Positions 44,606-53,772 of a stretch of 64,000 nt of DNA are shown piece after piece. Numbering within the stretch: the first letter of the stretch is position 1; every line of letters begins with the position of its first letter. Position numbers and translations under genes: made by a program. The DNA lies in assembly GCF_000721605.1 (NCBI RefSeq), contig NZ_JOIZ01000005.1:496001-560000 (forward strand), written 5' to 3'. The notes below the pieces were generated by a model that was not told where the DNA came from, did no database searches, and was given only the letters and a program-made list of their open reading frames with translations. The DNA comes from Streptomyces sp. NRRL S-37 (GTDB taxonomy: Bacteria; Actinomycetota; Actinomycetes; Streptomycetales; Streptomycetaceae).

Positions 44606-44634
44606 TTACGATACGGAACCGTCTCGTATCGTAA
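44606..44634 (-). promoter_or_regulatory. TetR operator of the MFS-tetR operon
   Basis: TTACGATACG (44606-44615) and CGTATCGTAA (44625-44634) form a perfect 10-bp inverted repeat with a 9-nt spacer, 19 nt before the MFS start codon. It is a strong candidate for binding by the TetR protein encoded downstream. Confidence 0.85.
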
Positions 44635-44778
44635 ACGTTTTGCCCAGAACTTGCCGGAATATTGCACGGCGGAACTCACAGGGGGGCCTCTGGCCCTCTC
44701 CGGGGCGAGGTGCCACCATGGACGTGGTCCGGGGACGCCGTCGGGGCGCCTCGAGATGACGTGTTGGGAGACGGTTCA

Positions 44779-45657
44779 ATGACGCAGCTTTCGGCTGCCC
44801 AGACCGGGACGACGTCCGGTTCCCCCTCCGGCGGAGCGACGCTGTACGGGGGCAAGGGCACGCGCCGTATCACTGTCCGCGACATCGCCGCCGCCAAGGA
44901 GCGCGGCGAGAAGTGGCCCATGCTCACCGCGTACGACGCGATGACCGCGTCCGTGTTCGACGAGGCCGGCATCCCGGTCATGCTCGTCGGCGACTCGGCC
45001 GGCAACTGCCACCTCGGGTACGAGACCACCGTGCCCGTCACCCTCGACGAGATGACCATGCTGTCGGCGGCGGTCGTACGGGGCACCTCGCGCGCGCTGA
45101 TCGTGGGCGACCTGCCCTTCGGCTCCTACCAGGAGGGTCCGGTGCAGGCGCTGCGCTCGGCGACCCGGCTGGTGAAGGAGGCCGGTGTCGGCGCCGTGAA
45201 GCTGGAGGGCGGCGAGCGGTCGCACCGGCAGATCGAGCTGCTGGTGGAGTCCGGGATCCCGGTGATGGCCCACATCGGGCTGACGCCGCAGTCGGTGAAC
45301 GCGATGGGCTACCGGGTGCAGGGGCGGGGCGAGGAGGCGGCACAGCAGTTGCTGCGCGACGCGAAGGCCGTGCAGGACGCGGGGGCGTTCGCGGTGGTGC
45401 TGGAGCTGGTGCCGGCGGAGCTGGCGGCCGAGGTGACGCGGACGCTGCACATTCCGACCGTCGGGATCGGGGCCGGGCCGGAGACGGACGCGCAGGTGCT
45501 GGTGTGGACCGACATGCTGGGGCTGACGGGTGGGCGTGTGCCCAAGTTCGTCAAGCGGTACGCGGATCTGCGTGAGGTCATGAGCGGGGCGGCGAAGGCG
45601 TTCGCCGAGGATGTGGTGGGCGGAACGTTCCCTCAGGAGGAGCACTCCGTGCACTGA
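44779..45657 (+). CDS. panB: 3-methyl-2-oxobutanoate hydroxymethyltransferase PanB
   Basis: A 292-residue cytoplasmic enzyme of pantothenate (coenzyme A) synthesis that transfers a hydroxymethyl group from 5,10-methylene-tetrahydrofolate to 2-oxoisovalerate. Motifs: [40 protein letters not shown] with the Mg ligand Asp, [12 protein letters not shown] with the second Asp, [13 protein letters not shown] with the Lys, and [13 protein letters not shown] with the catalytic Glu. The ATG at 44779 follows GGGAG. A classic terminator follows. No riboswitch is visible upstream. Confidence 0.96.
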   Translation: MTQLSAAQTGTTSGSPSGGATLYGGKGTRRITVRDIAAAKERGEKWPMLTAYDAMTASVFDEAGIPVMLVGDSAGNCHLGYETTVPVTLDEMTMLSAAVVRGTSRALIVGDLPFGSYQEGPVQALRSATRLVKEAGVGAVKLEGGERSHRQIELLVESGIPVMAHIGLTPQSVNAMGYRVQGRGEEAAQQLLRDAKAVQDAGAFAVVLELVPAELAAEVTRTLHIPTVGIGAGPETDAQVLVWTDMLGLTGGRVPKFVKRYADLREVMSGAAKAFAEDVVGGTFPQEEHSVH

Positions 45658-45695
45658 GCAGCTTCTGCTGCCGCTGAGCCACTGTCGCACCACCT

Positions 45696-45742
45696 GCCGG
45701 CCCCGTCGATCTTCCCCCGTCGACGGGGCCGGCACCCTTTTT
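45696..45742 (+). terminator. Intrinsic terminator of panB
   Basis: A 14-bp perfect stem (45696-45709 with 45720-45733) and 10-nt loop are followed by a run of five T at 45738-45742. Confidence 0.9.
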
Positions 45743-45825
45743 GCGCCTAAACCGGCGCCGCTCTCGCGGATGTGGTGCGCGCCGTGGTGGTACCTCAATT
45801 GATGGTTGCGGTGGCCATGGGGAGT

Positions 45826-45890
45826 TGTCGGTGCCGTCGGCCGAGCTGTCGGTGGGATGTCGGGGATCTGTCGGTGGGGGGCGGCAGAGT
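45826..45890 (+). promoter_or_regulatory. SARP-type direct-repeat promoter of the ABC exporter operon
   Basis: TGTCGG occurs at 45826, 45847, 45858 and 45869, the last three spaced by exactly 11 nt; a related CGTCGG lies at 45835. A -10-like CAGAGT (45885-45890) starts 8-9 nt after the last heptamer and ends 6 nt before the ATG at 45897. SARP regulators bind tandem heptamers spaced 11 nt and placed 8 nt from the -10 box. A SARP-type regulator gene lies directly downstream of the operon. Spacing is seen; binding is inferred. Confidence 0.65.
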
Positions 45891-45896
45891 CGGGGC

Positions 45897-46925
45897 ATGA
45901 CGCGAAACGACAAGGACCTGAGGGGCGCGGGGAGCGCCGTCACCGTGCGGGGGCTGGTCAAGCACTACGGCGGGACCAAGGCACTGGACGGTGTCGATCT
46001 GGATGTGCGTGAGGGCACCGTGATGGGGGTGCTCGGGCCGAACGGGGCCGGGAAGACCACGCTGGTGCGGATCCTGTCCACCCTGCTCACGCCGACCGCC
46101 GGGCACGCCACCGTCGCGGGGTACGACGTGGTGCGCCAGCCGCGGCAGCTGCGCCGGGTGATCGGGCTGACCGGGCAGTACGCCTCCGTGGACGAGAAGC
46201 TCCCGGGCTGGGAGAACCTGTATCTGATCGGGCGGCTGCTCGACCTGTCCCGCAAGGAGGCGCGGTCCCGCGCCGACGAGCTGCTGGAGCGGTTCTCGCT
46301 CACCGACGCGGCGCGGCGCCCGGCGGCCACCTACTCCGGCGGTATGCGGCGCCGTCTCGACCTGGCCGCCTCGATGATCGGCCGGCCGGCCGTGCTGTAC
46401 CTGGACGAGCCGACCACGGGACTGGACCCCCGTACCCGCAACGAGGTGTGGGACGAGGTCAAGCGGCTGGTCGGGGACGGGGTGACGGTGCTGCTGACCA
46501 CCCAGTACATGGAGGAGGCCGAGCAGCTCGCCTCCGAGCTGACCGTCGTGGACCGGGGCAAGGTCATCGCGAGCGGCGGCATCGAGGAGCTGAAGGCCAA
46601 GGTCGGCGGCCGTACGCTGCGGATCCGCCCGGCCGACCCGCTGCGGTTGCGCCCGCTGGCGGACGCCCTCGACACCCTCGGCATCACCGGGCTCGCCATG
46701 ACCACCGTGGACACCGAGCGGGGTGCCGTGCTCGTCCCGGTGCTGAGCGACGAGCAGTTGACGGCCGTGGTCGGCGCGGTCACCGCGCGCGGTATCACGC
46801 TCAGCTCCATCACCACCGAACTGCCCAGCCTGGACGAGGTGTTCCTGTCCCTCACCGGCCACCGCGCCAGTGCCCCGCAGGACGCCGTACCCGCCGAGAC
46901 CCACGAGGAGGTCGTCGCCGTATGA
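45897..46925 (+). CDS. ABC exporter ATPase (DrrA family)
   Basis: A 342-residue ATPase. Walker A is GPNGAGKTTLVRIL (about residue 47), the ABC signature YSGGMRRRLDLAAS (about 144), Walker B AVLYLDEPTTGLDPRT (about 167) and the switch His in LLTTQYMEEAEQLA. The C-terminal extension (about 240-342) is the DUF4162-like domain of daunorubicin-resistance exporters. It pairs with the permease gene that follows, with an ATGA overlap. Its promoter carries SARP-type repeats, suggesting use with a secondary metabolite or signal made under that regulator. Confidence 0.93.
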   Translation: MTRNDKDLRGAGSAVTVRGLVKHYGGTKALDGVDLDVREGTVMGVLGPNGAGKTTLVRILSTLLTPTAGHATVAGYDVVRQPRQLRRVIGLTGQYASVDEKLPGWENLYLIGRLLDLSRKEARSRADELLERFSLTDAARRPAATYSGGMRRRLDLAASMIGRPAVLYLDEPTTGLDPRTRNEVWDEVKRLVGDGVTVLLTTQYMEEAEQLASELTVVDRGKVIASGGIEELKAKVGGRTLRIRPADPLRLRPLADALDTLGITGLAMTTVDTERGAVLVPVLSDEQLTAVVGAVTARGITLSSITTELPSLDEVFLSLTGHRASAPQDAVPAETHEEVVAV

Positions 46926-47752
46926 GTGCCGTCACCGCCACCGCTGCCACCACCACCGACCTCCGCGCCGACGCGCGTATCCCGTTGCGTGCCCATCTGC
47001 GGCACACCGGGGCGCTCATGCGCCGCAATCTGCTGTGGATACGGCAGGACCCGGAGTCGATGTTCGACGCCGTGCTGTTCCCGATCGTCTTCACCCTGCT
47101 GTTCGTGTACGTCTTCGGCGGCTCGATCGGGCAGTCGCTGGGCGGCGGGCAGGACGCCTACGTGCAGTACATCGTGCCCGGCCTGATGGCCATGATGGGC
47201 ATGAACATGGCCCAGGGCGTGGGCACCGGGTTCAACCAGGACTTCAACACCGGGGTCATGGACCGCTTCCGTTCGCTGCCCATCGGGCGCGGCTCGGTGC
47301 TGTTCGCGAAGATCTCGGTCGAGATGGTGCGGATGCTGATCGCCACCGCCATCCTGATGATCGTCGGTGTGCTCGTCGGCTTCGACGTCGAGAACTGGCC
47401 GGGGCTGTTCGCCGCCGTGGGACTGTCCGCGGTGTTCGGCTCGGCACTGATGTGGGTCTTCCTCACGCTGGGCGTGGTGATGAAGAACGCGCAGTCGGTG
47501 CAGGCGATGGGCTTCCTGGTGCTGATGCCGCTGCAGTTCGGCTCGTCGATCTTCGCGCCGACCCAGTCGATGCCGGGCTGGCTGGAGTCCTTCACCGAGG
47601 TCAACCCGCTGTCCGCGCTGGCGGACGCCGCGCGCGGGCTGATGGTGGGCGGCCCGGTCGCCCACGACCTGTGGCTGACGCTGGCCTGGTCGGTGGGGAT
47701 CACGGCGGTGATGGCACCGGTCGCGATCCACAAGTTCCGTACGAAGAGCTGA
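46922..47752 (+). CDS. ABC-2 type exporter permease (DrrB family)
   Basis: A 276-residue membrane protein with six helices and an ABC-2 fold. It begins with a 35-residue cytoplasmic segment, then MFDAVLFPIVFTLLFVYVFG (first helix, about 48-67). The family-typical GVMDRFRSLPIGRGSVLFAK sits near residue 117, and NPLSALADAARGLMVGG near 240. It overlaps the ATPase gene by 4 nt. Its stop codon abuts that of the convergent SARP-type gene with no base between them. Confidence 0.93.
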   Translation: MSAVTATAATTTDLRADARIPLRAHLRHTGALMRRNLLWIRQDPESMFDAVLFPIVFTLLFVYVFGGSIGQSLGGGQDAYVQYIVPGLMAMMGMNMAQGVGTGFNQDFNTGVMDRFRSLPIGRGSVLFAKISVEMVRMLIATAILMIVGVLVGFDVENWPGLFAAVGLSAVFGSALMWVFLTLGVVMKNAQSVQAMGFLVLMPLQFGSSIFAPTQSMPGWLESFTEVNPLSALADAARGLMVGGPVAHDLWLTLAWSVGITAVMAPVAIHKFRTKS

Positions 47753-50700
47753 TCACGCCGGTTCGAGCAGGGCGGCGGCCTCCTCCGGGGAGAGGCCGGC
47801 GCCCTCGGCGTACGCGGTGTCGTACGCCGCGTCGCCGAGCACCGACCGGACCCGCGCCTCGGCGCGTGCCCGGACCTCGCGTTCCACCTGCCCGGCGTGG
47901 TGTTCGGGCGGCAGCCAGGAATCGGCCGCGCCGAGGCAGCGGGCCGCGTCCGCCGCGCGCCGCCCGCCGTCGACTCCGGCGAGGGCGACGGCGCCCGTGG
48001 TGACGTACGCCGAACGCATGTGGGGCGCCATGGCGGCGGCCAGCGGGTCGCCCGCCTGCCGGATCGCCTCGCGGATGATCGTCAGGGCCCGCTCGTCGTT
48101 GCCGTCGGCCGCCTCCAGCCAGCCCTCGGCACCGAGGATGAACGCGTCGAAGACGACGTAGTGCGCGATGCGGAACTCCTCGCGCAGCGCCCGCAGGTGC
48201 TCCCGCGCCTCCGCGGTGCGCCCGGTCGTGGAGAGCCAGCCGGTCAGGAAGAGCCGGGCGGCGGGCAGGGCCTCGGTGTGCCGGCCGCGCGTGTCGTCGA
48301 TGACCTCGCGCAGCAGCCGCTCACCGCGCTCCGCCTCGCCCGCCTCCAGCAGCGCGCTGCCCAGCCGGGCGGTGAGGACGGCCGTGTGGGCGCGGGCGCC
48401 GAGGCGGTCGGCGTGCTCGATCGCCGCCTCGTAGTCCGCGGCCGCGGCCTCGTACGCGCCGACGCGTTCGTGGGCCTCGCCGCGCGCGGAGTGGGCCTCG
48501 GCGAGGCCCCAGGTGTCGCCGAGCCGACGGTGGATCTCCAGGGCCTCGTCGGCGTCGCGGCGGGCGTCGCCGGCCCAGTCGCTGCGGTTGGCCAGGAAGT
48601 TGGCGCGCAGCTGGAGGTTGGAGGCCAGCTCCCATTCGAATCCGGGGTTCTCCCGGCAGGTGCGGATCGCCGCGTCGACCACGTGGCGCAGCCGGTCCAT
48701 GTCGCCGGTCAGCATCACGGCGAAGATCCAGAGCAGGCCGGGCGGCCGGCAGGCCTGCGGCATGCCCGGCTCGTAGGCCGCGCCGACGAGGCGCAGCTTG
48801 TGCTGGGCCTCGGGGGTCTGCCAGTCGTCGAGTTCGGTGTCCATGTGGGCCAGGTGGGCCAGGTGCACCCCGCGGCGGGCCTCGGCGAGGAGTTCGCCGG
48901 TCATCGGGGGCGGGGCGTCGGTGCAGCGCTCCCACAGCGGCACGGCGCGCCGCAACGGCTCGGCGAACGGATCGGGGGCGAGGGCCATGACCTCGGTGCA
49001 CCAGTTGCGGGCCTCGATGCGCAGGTCGCGCATCTGCCAGTACCAGACGAGCGACAGGGTGATGCAGAGGGCCTCCTGCTCGTCGCGCAGGGCGAGGGCG
49101 TGGCGCAGGGCCGTGCGTATGTTCTCGTACTCCCGCTCCAGCAGGGCGATCGCCTCCACCTGGCGCGGGCCGCGCAGCATCGGCTCGGTGGTGCGGGCGA
49201 GTTCACGGAAGTACGTCAGGTGCGCCCGCTCGGCCTCCGCGCGCCGGCCGGACTCGTCGAGGCGTTCTCCGGCGTACTCGGCGACGGTCTCCAGGAGCCG
49301 GTAGCGCATCTCGCCGTCGCCCGAAGGGGCGGCCACCACCAGGGACTTGTCGACGAGGGAGCCGAGCGCCTCGAGGGCGGCCGGTCCGCACACGGCCTCG
49401 GCGGCGGCGAGGCCGCAACCGCCGGCGAAGACCGACAGCCGGCCCAGTACGTCGCGTTCGCCGGCGTCGAGCAGGTCCCAGGACCAGTCGACGACGGCCC
49501 GCAGGGTCTGCTGTCTGGGGAGGGCGGTGCGGCTGCCGGAGGTGAGGAGGCGGAAGCGGTCGTCGAGCCGGTCGGCGATCTGGCGCGGGGTGAGCATCCG
49601 CAGCCGGGCGGCGGCGAGTTCGATGGCCAGCGGCAGTCCGTCGAGGCGGCGGCAGATCTCCGCGCAGGCCGCCGCGGTGCCGGCGTCGGCGTCGGGGCGG
49701 AAACCGGGGCGGGCGGCGGCGCCGCGGTCGGCGAGCAGGCGCAGCGCGACCGGCTCGGGCAGCGGCTCCACCGGCCGCAGCAACTCCCCGCGCACACCGA
49801 GGGGTTCGCGGCTGGTGGCGAGGACGGTGAGCCGGGGGCAGCGTTCCAGCAGCGCCTCGACGAGGTGGGCGGCGGCCTCGACGACGTGCTCGCAGTTGTC
49901 CAGGATCAGCAGCATGCGGCGCGGTCCGCAGTGCTCGGCGAGGCGCTCCACCGGGTCGTCGTGCCGGTCGGTGACGGCCCGCATGCTCTCGGCGCCGGCG
50001 CCGTAGAGCACGGTCTCGCGGGCGCCGACGGCGGTGAGGACGGCCTCGGGGACGGCGTCGGGGTCGTCGACGGGGGCGAGTTCGGCGAGCCACACGCCGT
50101 CGGGGAGGTCCTGCCGTACGGTCTCGGCGGCCTCCTGCGACAGCCGGGTCTTGCCGGCCCCGCCCGGTCCGAGCAGGGTCACCAGGCGGGCGGCGGCGAG
50201 GTCGGCGCGGATGGTCTCGATGTCGGCCTCCCGGCCGACGAACGAGGTCAGCCGGGCCCGCAGGTTGCCGGGCGGCGCGTCGGCGCGGGGCGCGGGCGCC
50301 GGTTCGGGCCGCAGCAACTCGTCGTGCAGGGCGCGCAGTTCGGCGCCGGGGTCGGAGCCGAGGCGGTCCGCGAGCAGGCGTCGTACGTCCTCGTAGGCGG
50401 CCAGGGCCTCGGCGGTGCGGCCCGTGGCGCGCAGGGCGCGCAGCCGGAGCGCCTGGAGGGGTTCGTCGAGGGGGTGGCCGTCGCACAGCGCGGTCAGCTC
50501 GGGCAGGGACTGCTCGGCGTCGCCGAGGGCGAGGGCGGCGGTGTGCCGGGCGCGCAGCACGTCCAGGTGCCGGGTCGCCAGGCGGGCCTCCTGCGCGGTG
50601 CGGTCGGGCAGGCCGGTGAGGGCGGGGCCGCGCCACAGGGCGAGGGCGTCGTCGAGGACGGTGGCCGCCTTCGCCGGGTCGCCGTCGGCGAGGGCGCGCA

Positions 50701-51034
50701 GGCCGTCGCCGGCCAGCCGCTCGAAACGGTGCAGGTCGATGTCGTCGGGCGCGGCGGTCAGCCGGTAGCCGCCGTCGACGGAGGCGATCTGGTCCGCGCC
50801 GAGCGTCCGGCGCAGCCGCCCCACCAGCGCCTGGAGCGCCCCGGTGGCGTCGGCCGGCGGGTCCGCGTCCCCCCAGACCTCGTCGACCAGCAGGCCCACG
50901 GGCACGGTGCGCCCGGTCCGCAGGGCGAGCACGGTCAGCAGGGCGCGCAGCCGCGCCCCGCCGACCGGGACGACGGTGCCGTCGGGACGGAGTGCCTGGG
51001 TGGTGCCGAGGATGCGGTAGCGCACGGGGTCCAT
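47753..51034 (-). CDS. AfsR/SARP-like transcriptional regulator with NB-ARC and TPR-like domains
   Basis: A 1093-residue regulator. The N-terminal winged helix (about 1-95, including GARLRALLTVLALRTGRTVP) and BTAD domain (about 96-245) form the SARP unit that binds direct repeats. A STAND-type ATPase follows (about 260-600), with Walker A LGPGGAGKTRLSQ and Walker B MLLILDNCEHVVEA. The last 450 residues are helical repeats, probably TPR-like. Such large SARPs activate secondary metabolism or exporter genes on an intracellular signal. The neighbouring DrrAB-like operon has the matching promoter repeats. ATG 51034 is taken as start. Confidence 0.93.
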   Translation of the reverse strand: MDPVRYRILGTTQALRPDGTVVPVGGARLRALLTVLALRTGRTVPVGLLVDEVWGDADPPADATGALQALVGRLRRTLGADQIASVDGGYRLTAAPDDIDLHRFERLAGDGLRALADGDPAKAATVLDDALALWRGPALTGLPDRTAQEARLATRHLDVLRARHTAALALGDAEQSLPELTALCDGHPLDEPLQALRLRALRATGRTAEALAAYEDVRRLLADRLGSDPGAELRALHDELLRPEPAPAPRADAPPGNLRARLTSFVGREADIETIRADLAAARLVTLLGPGGAGKTRLSQEAAETVRQDLPDGVWLAELAPVDDPDAVPEAVLTAVGARETVLYGAGAESMRAVTDRHDDPVERLAEHCGPRRMLLILDNCEHVVEAAAHLVEALLERCPRLTVLATSREPLGVRGELLRPVEPLPEPVALRLLADRGAAARPGFRPDADAGTAAACAEICRRLDGLPLAIELAAARLRMLTPRQIADRLDDRFRLLTSGSRTALPRQQTLRAVVDWSWDLLDAGERDVLGRLSVFAGGCGLAAAEAVCGPAALEALGSLVDKSLVVAAPSGDGEMRYRLLETVAEYAGERLDESGRRAEAERAHLTYFRELARTTEPMLRGPRQVEAIALLEREYENIRTALRHALALRDEQEALCITLSLVWYWQMRDLRIEARNWCTEVMALAPDPFAEPLRRAVPLWERCTDAPPPMTGELLAEARRGVHLAHLAHMDTELDDWQTPEAQHKLRLVGAAYEPGMPQACRPPGLLWIFAVMLTGDMDRLRHVVDAAIRTCRENPGFEWELASNLQLRANFLANRSDWAGDARRDADEALEIHRRLGDTWGLAEAHSARGEAHERVGAYEAAAADYEAAIEHADRLGARAHTAVLTARLGSALLEAGEAERGERLLREVIDDTRGRHTEALPAARLFLTGWLSTTGRTAEAREHLRALREEFRIAHYVVFDAFILGAEGWLEAADGNDERALTIIREAIRQAGDPLAAAMAPHMRSAYVTTGAVALAGVDGGRRAADAARCLGAADSWLPPEHHAGQVEREVRARAEARVRSVLGDAAYDTAYAEGAGLSPEEAAALLEPA

Positions 51035-51220
51035 TGTCTCCGGTGGTGGTGGCGGGGGTCACGGGGGCCGGTCGGCGTGGCCGGGCCGGTCGTCGTAGCA
51101 GGCGTGGTCGTCATGGTCGTTCCCACCCTGCGCGGAACCGGCGGCCGACGCGAGACGTTTTCCCCGTGCGCCCGGTACCGTCGGGCGGTCCCGTCCGCGC
51201 CCGGCCGTCCGAGGAGTCCC

Positions 51221-52021
51221 ATGACCACCGCCGCCACCCGTCACAGCGACCGGAGGATCAGCCCGGTCTTCCTGGGCATCCTGGCCGTGACGGCGGTCAC
51301 CGGGTGGGCCACCTGGACCGGGTTCGCCGAGCAGCCCGGGCTCGCCGTGTTCCTGTTCGTGACGGCCGCCTGGATCGTCTCCCTGTGCCTGCACGAGTAC
51401 GCGCACGCGCGCACGGCCCTGCACAGCGGCGACATATCGGTCGGTGCGAAGGGCTACCTCACGCTGAACCCGATGAAGTACACGCACGCCCTGCTGAGCG
51501 TCGTGCTCCCGGTCGTCTTCGTCATCATGGGCGGGATCGGCCTGCCGGGCGGTGCCGTGTTCATCGAGCGCGGCCGGATCCGGGGGCGCTGGCGGCACAG
51601 CCTGATCTCGGCGGCGGGCCCGCTGACGAACGTGCTGTTCGCGATCGTGTGCACGGCGCCGTTCTGGCTGGGCGCGCTGGACGACGTACCGGCCGACTTC
51701 CGCTTCGCGCTGGCGTTCCTGGCGCTGCTCCAGGTGACGGCCGCGATCCTGAACTTCCTGCCGGTCCCGGGGCTGGACGGCTACGGCGTGATCGAGCCCT
51801 GGCTGTCGTACGGCGTCCGGCGGCAGGTGGAGCCGTTCGCCCCGTTCGGTCTGCTGTTCGTGTTCGCGCTGCTGTGGGTGCCGTCGGTGAACGGCGCGTT
51901 CTTCGACGTGATCGACGCGCTGCTGGGGACGCTGGGCATCGACGAGCTCGACACGTACTGCGGCTACGACCTGTTCCGCTTCTGGCGGGAGACGGACGGG
52001 TACTGCGCGGTCAGCCCGTGA
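51221..52021 (+). CDS. Site-2 protease-family (M50) membrane metalloprotease homologue
   Basis: A 266-residue protein with about six transmembrane helices. The zinc-binding HExxH motif is in LCLHEYAHARTAL (about residue 68), and the third ligand is in FLPVPGLDGYGVIE (about residue 188), matching the LDG motif of M50 proteases. GPLTNVLFAI near residue 130 is also typical. Members cut proteins within the membrane, often anti-sigma factors; the target is not known here. GAGGAG precedes the ATG. Its 3' end overlaps the convergent small membrane gene by 11 nt. Confidence 0.9.
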   Translation: MTTAATRHSDRRISPVFLGILAVTAVTGWATWTGFAEQPGLAVFLFVTAAWIVSLCLHEYAHARTALHSGDISVGAKGYLTLNPMKYTHALLSVVLPVVFVIMGGIGLPGGAVFIERGRIRGRWRHSLISAAGPLTNVLFAIVCTAPFWLGALDDVPADFRFALAFLALLQVTAAILNFLPVPGLDGYGVIEPWLSYGVRRQVEPFAPFGLLFVFALLWVPSVNGAFFDVIDALLGTLGIDELDTYCGYDLFRFWRETDGYCAVSP

Positions 52022-52202
52022 CGGAGCCGCTGCGCGCCGCCGCCCGCCCCCGCCGCAGGTAGTACCAGGTCATGTTGGACGACAGCCCCGCCAGCAGCAC
52101 CCAGACGATGCCGATGAACACGCTGCCCCGCACGAAGGAGACGACGGCCGCGGCGACGGCGAGGAGGCAGACGGCGAGGGCGTAGAGGGCGAGGCGGGGC
52201 AT
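52011..52202 (-). CDS. Small two-helix membrane protein
   Basis: A 63-residue protein: MPRLALYALAVCLLAVAAAV is the first helix and SVFIGIVWVLLAGLSSNMTW the second, followed by a basic tail (YYLRRGRAAARS). AGGAG precedes the ATG at 52202. No known motif. It overlaps the end of the M50 protease gene on the other strand, and lies downstream of npdG on its own strand. Confidence 0.7.
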   Translation of the reverse strand: MPRLALYALAVCLLAVAAAVVSFVRGSVFIGIVWVLLAGLSSNMTWYYLRRGRAAARSGSVTG

Positions 52203-52276
52203 GGCGGGGGCTCCTGTCGGGGGACACTGCTGGCACTGCTGCGGCACTGCTACGGCCTCCAGTGTCCCCCATCGCC

Positions 52277-52996
52277 TCATACGTCCGTGACGCGGAGCCC
52301 GGCGTGTGCCTTGTAGCGGCGGTTGACGGAGATCAGGTTGGCGACCAGCGACTCCACCTGGTGGGCGTTGCGCAGCCGTCCGGCGAAGATGCCCCGCATG
52401 CCCGGGATGCGCCCGGCGAGCGCCTGCACGATCTCGACGTCGGCGCGGGCCTCGCCCAGCACCATCACATCGGTGTCGATCTCGTCGATCCCCGGGTCCT
52501 GGAGCAGGACGGCGGACAGGTGGTGGAAGGCGGCGGTGACCCGGGAGTCCGGCAGCAGCGCGGCGGCCTGCTGGGCGGCGCTGCCCTCCTCCGGCTTCAG
52601 CGCGTAGGCGCCCTGCTTGTCGAAGCCGAGCGGGTTGACGCAGTCCACGACGAGCTTGCCGGCCAGCTCCTCGCGCAGGGACTCGAGGGTCTTGCCGTGG
52701 CCGTCCCACGGCACGGCGACGATCACGATGTCGCTGCGCCGGGCGGTCTCGGCGTTGTCGGCGCCCTCGACACCGTGACCGAGCTCCTCGGCGGCGGCCC
52801 GGGCGCGCTCGGCGGCACGGGAGCCGATGATCACCTTCTGGCCGGCCTTGGCGAGCCGGTAGGCCAGGCCCTTGCCCTGCGGTCCGGTGCCGCCGAGCAC
52901 GCCGACGACGAGCCCGGAGACGTCGGGCAGGTCCCAGGGGTCCTTGGCGGGGGCCTTCGCGGGCTGCTGGGCGCTGTCATTGTCACTGGAGGTCAT
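52277..52996 (-). CDS. npdG: NADPH-dependent F420 reductase
   Basis: A 239-residue enzyme that moves hydride between NADPH and coenzyme F420, an actinobacterial deazaflavin used in secondary metabolism and redox defence. A variable 30-residue start precedes the Rossmann motif VVGVLGGTGPQGKGLAYRLA and the NADP-binding IIGSRAAERA. VPWDGHGKTLESL and VDCVNPLGFDKQ follow. The end, AHAGLRVTD, is typical. It is not in an obvious operon with F420 genes. Confidence 0.93.
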   Translation of the reverse strand: MTSSDNDSAQQPAKAPAKDPWDLPDVSGLVVGVLGGTGPQGKGLAYRLAKAGQKVIIGSRAAERARAAAEELGHGVEGADNAETARRSDIVIVAVPWDGHGKTLESLREELAGKLVVDCVNPLGFDKQGAYALKPEEGSAAQQAAALLPDSRVTAAFHHLSAVLLQDPGIDEIDTDVMVLGEARADVEIVQALAGRIPGMRGIFAGRLRNAHQVESLVANLISVNRRYKAHAGLRVTDV

Positions 52997-53137
52997 GGCC
53001 CGACTCTACGTCCGTGACGGCGCCGCGCCCGGCGTACGTGAGCCCTGTCACGCGGTCCGGGGCCGTGTCCCCGGTTCGGGCGAATCCGGGCCGGACTCCG
53101 GGACGCGGGCGCGGGGTGGGGAGCAGGATGCGGCCGT

Positions 53138-53752
53138 ATGGATGCGGTACGGGTCGCGCTGCTGCGGGAAGTGCTCGCCGGGACGGAATGGCTGGGCGCC
53201 ACCCGGCACTTCGCGGGGACGCTGCGCGGGTCGGTGGTCTCGCACGGCGGCGGGCTGCTGCTCGTGGGCACACCGGCGTACGAGCCGTGGCACCTGGCGG
53301 CGCACCTGGCGGACGAGGCCGCCTGGTCGGGCACGCCGGAGCTGGCCCCCACGCTCGTACGGCATGCCGCGCGCCCCTCGGACCCCGCGCATCTGGCGGT
53401 GGGCCTGGGGCGCCTGGAGGCGGCGCGGCGGGGCGAGACGCTGCTGGTGGTGGCGCCCGGGGAGCCGGCCGGAAAGGCGGCGGCCCCGCTCCTGGAGCGG
53501 GTGTGCGACGCCCGCCGGGCCGGGGCGACGGTGCTGTCGCTGGGCCCCGGTGAGGGTGAGCTCCCGGCGATGGCCCACGAGGTCCTGCCCGTGCCCGACG
53601 GCTCCGAGCTGGACCTGGACACCGTGCAGCACCTGGTCAGCGCGGCGGCCGGGGAGAACGCGCTGCCGGCCCGCCGGGGCCCCCGCCGCTTCCGGGACCG
53701 GCTGTCGCGGCTGGCCGACCTGCTGACGGCCCCGCCGCCGACGCGCTGGTAG
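53138..53752 (+). CDS. Unrecognised 204-residue protein
   Basis: A soluble, Leu/Ala/Arg-rich protein. The middle has alternating strand-helix segments (GGGLLLVGTPAYEPWHLAAH near residue 38; RGETLLVVAPGEPAGKAAAP near 100; GATVLSLGPGEGELPAMAHE near 128) that suggest a Rossmann-like or SIS-like fold, but no catalytic motif stands out. The C-terminus is basic. The ATG has AGGA about 9 nt upstream. It is convergent with the 76-residue gene. I cannot name a family. Confidence 0.65.
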   Translation: MDAVRVALLREVLAGTEWLGATRHFAGTLRGSVVSHGGGLLLVGTPAYEPWHLAAHLADEAAWSGTPELAPTLVRHAARPSDPAHLAVGLGRLEAARRGETLLVVAPGEPAGKAAAPLLERVCDARRAGATVLSLGPGEGELPAMAHEVLPVPDGSELDLDTVQHLVSAAAGENALPARRGPRRFRDRLSRLADLLTAPPPTRW

Positions 53753-53772
53753 CGCGGCCCGCGCCGGTGCGG

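Noticed and set aside
44640..44778. Possible riboswitch before panB
   Set aside because: No recognisable aptamer core or paired leader structure was seen; the sequence is ordinary GC-rich promoter DNA.
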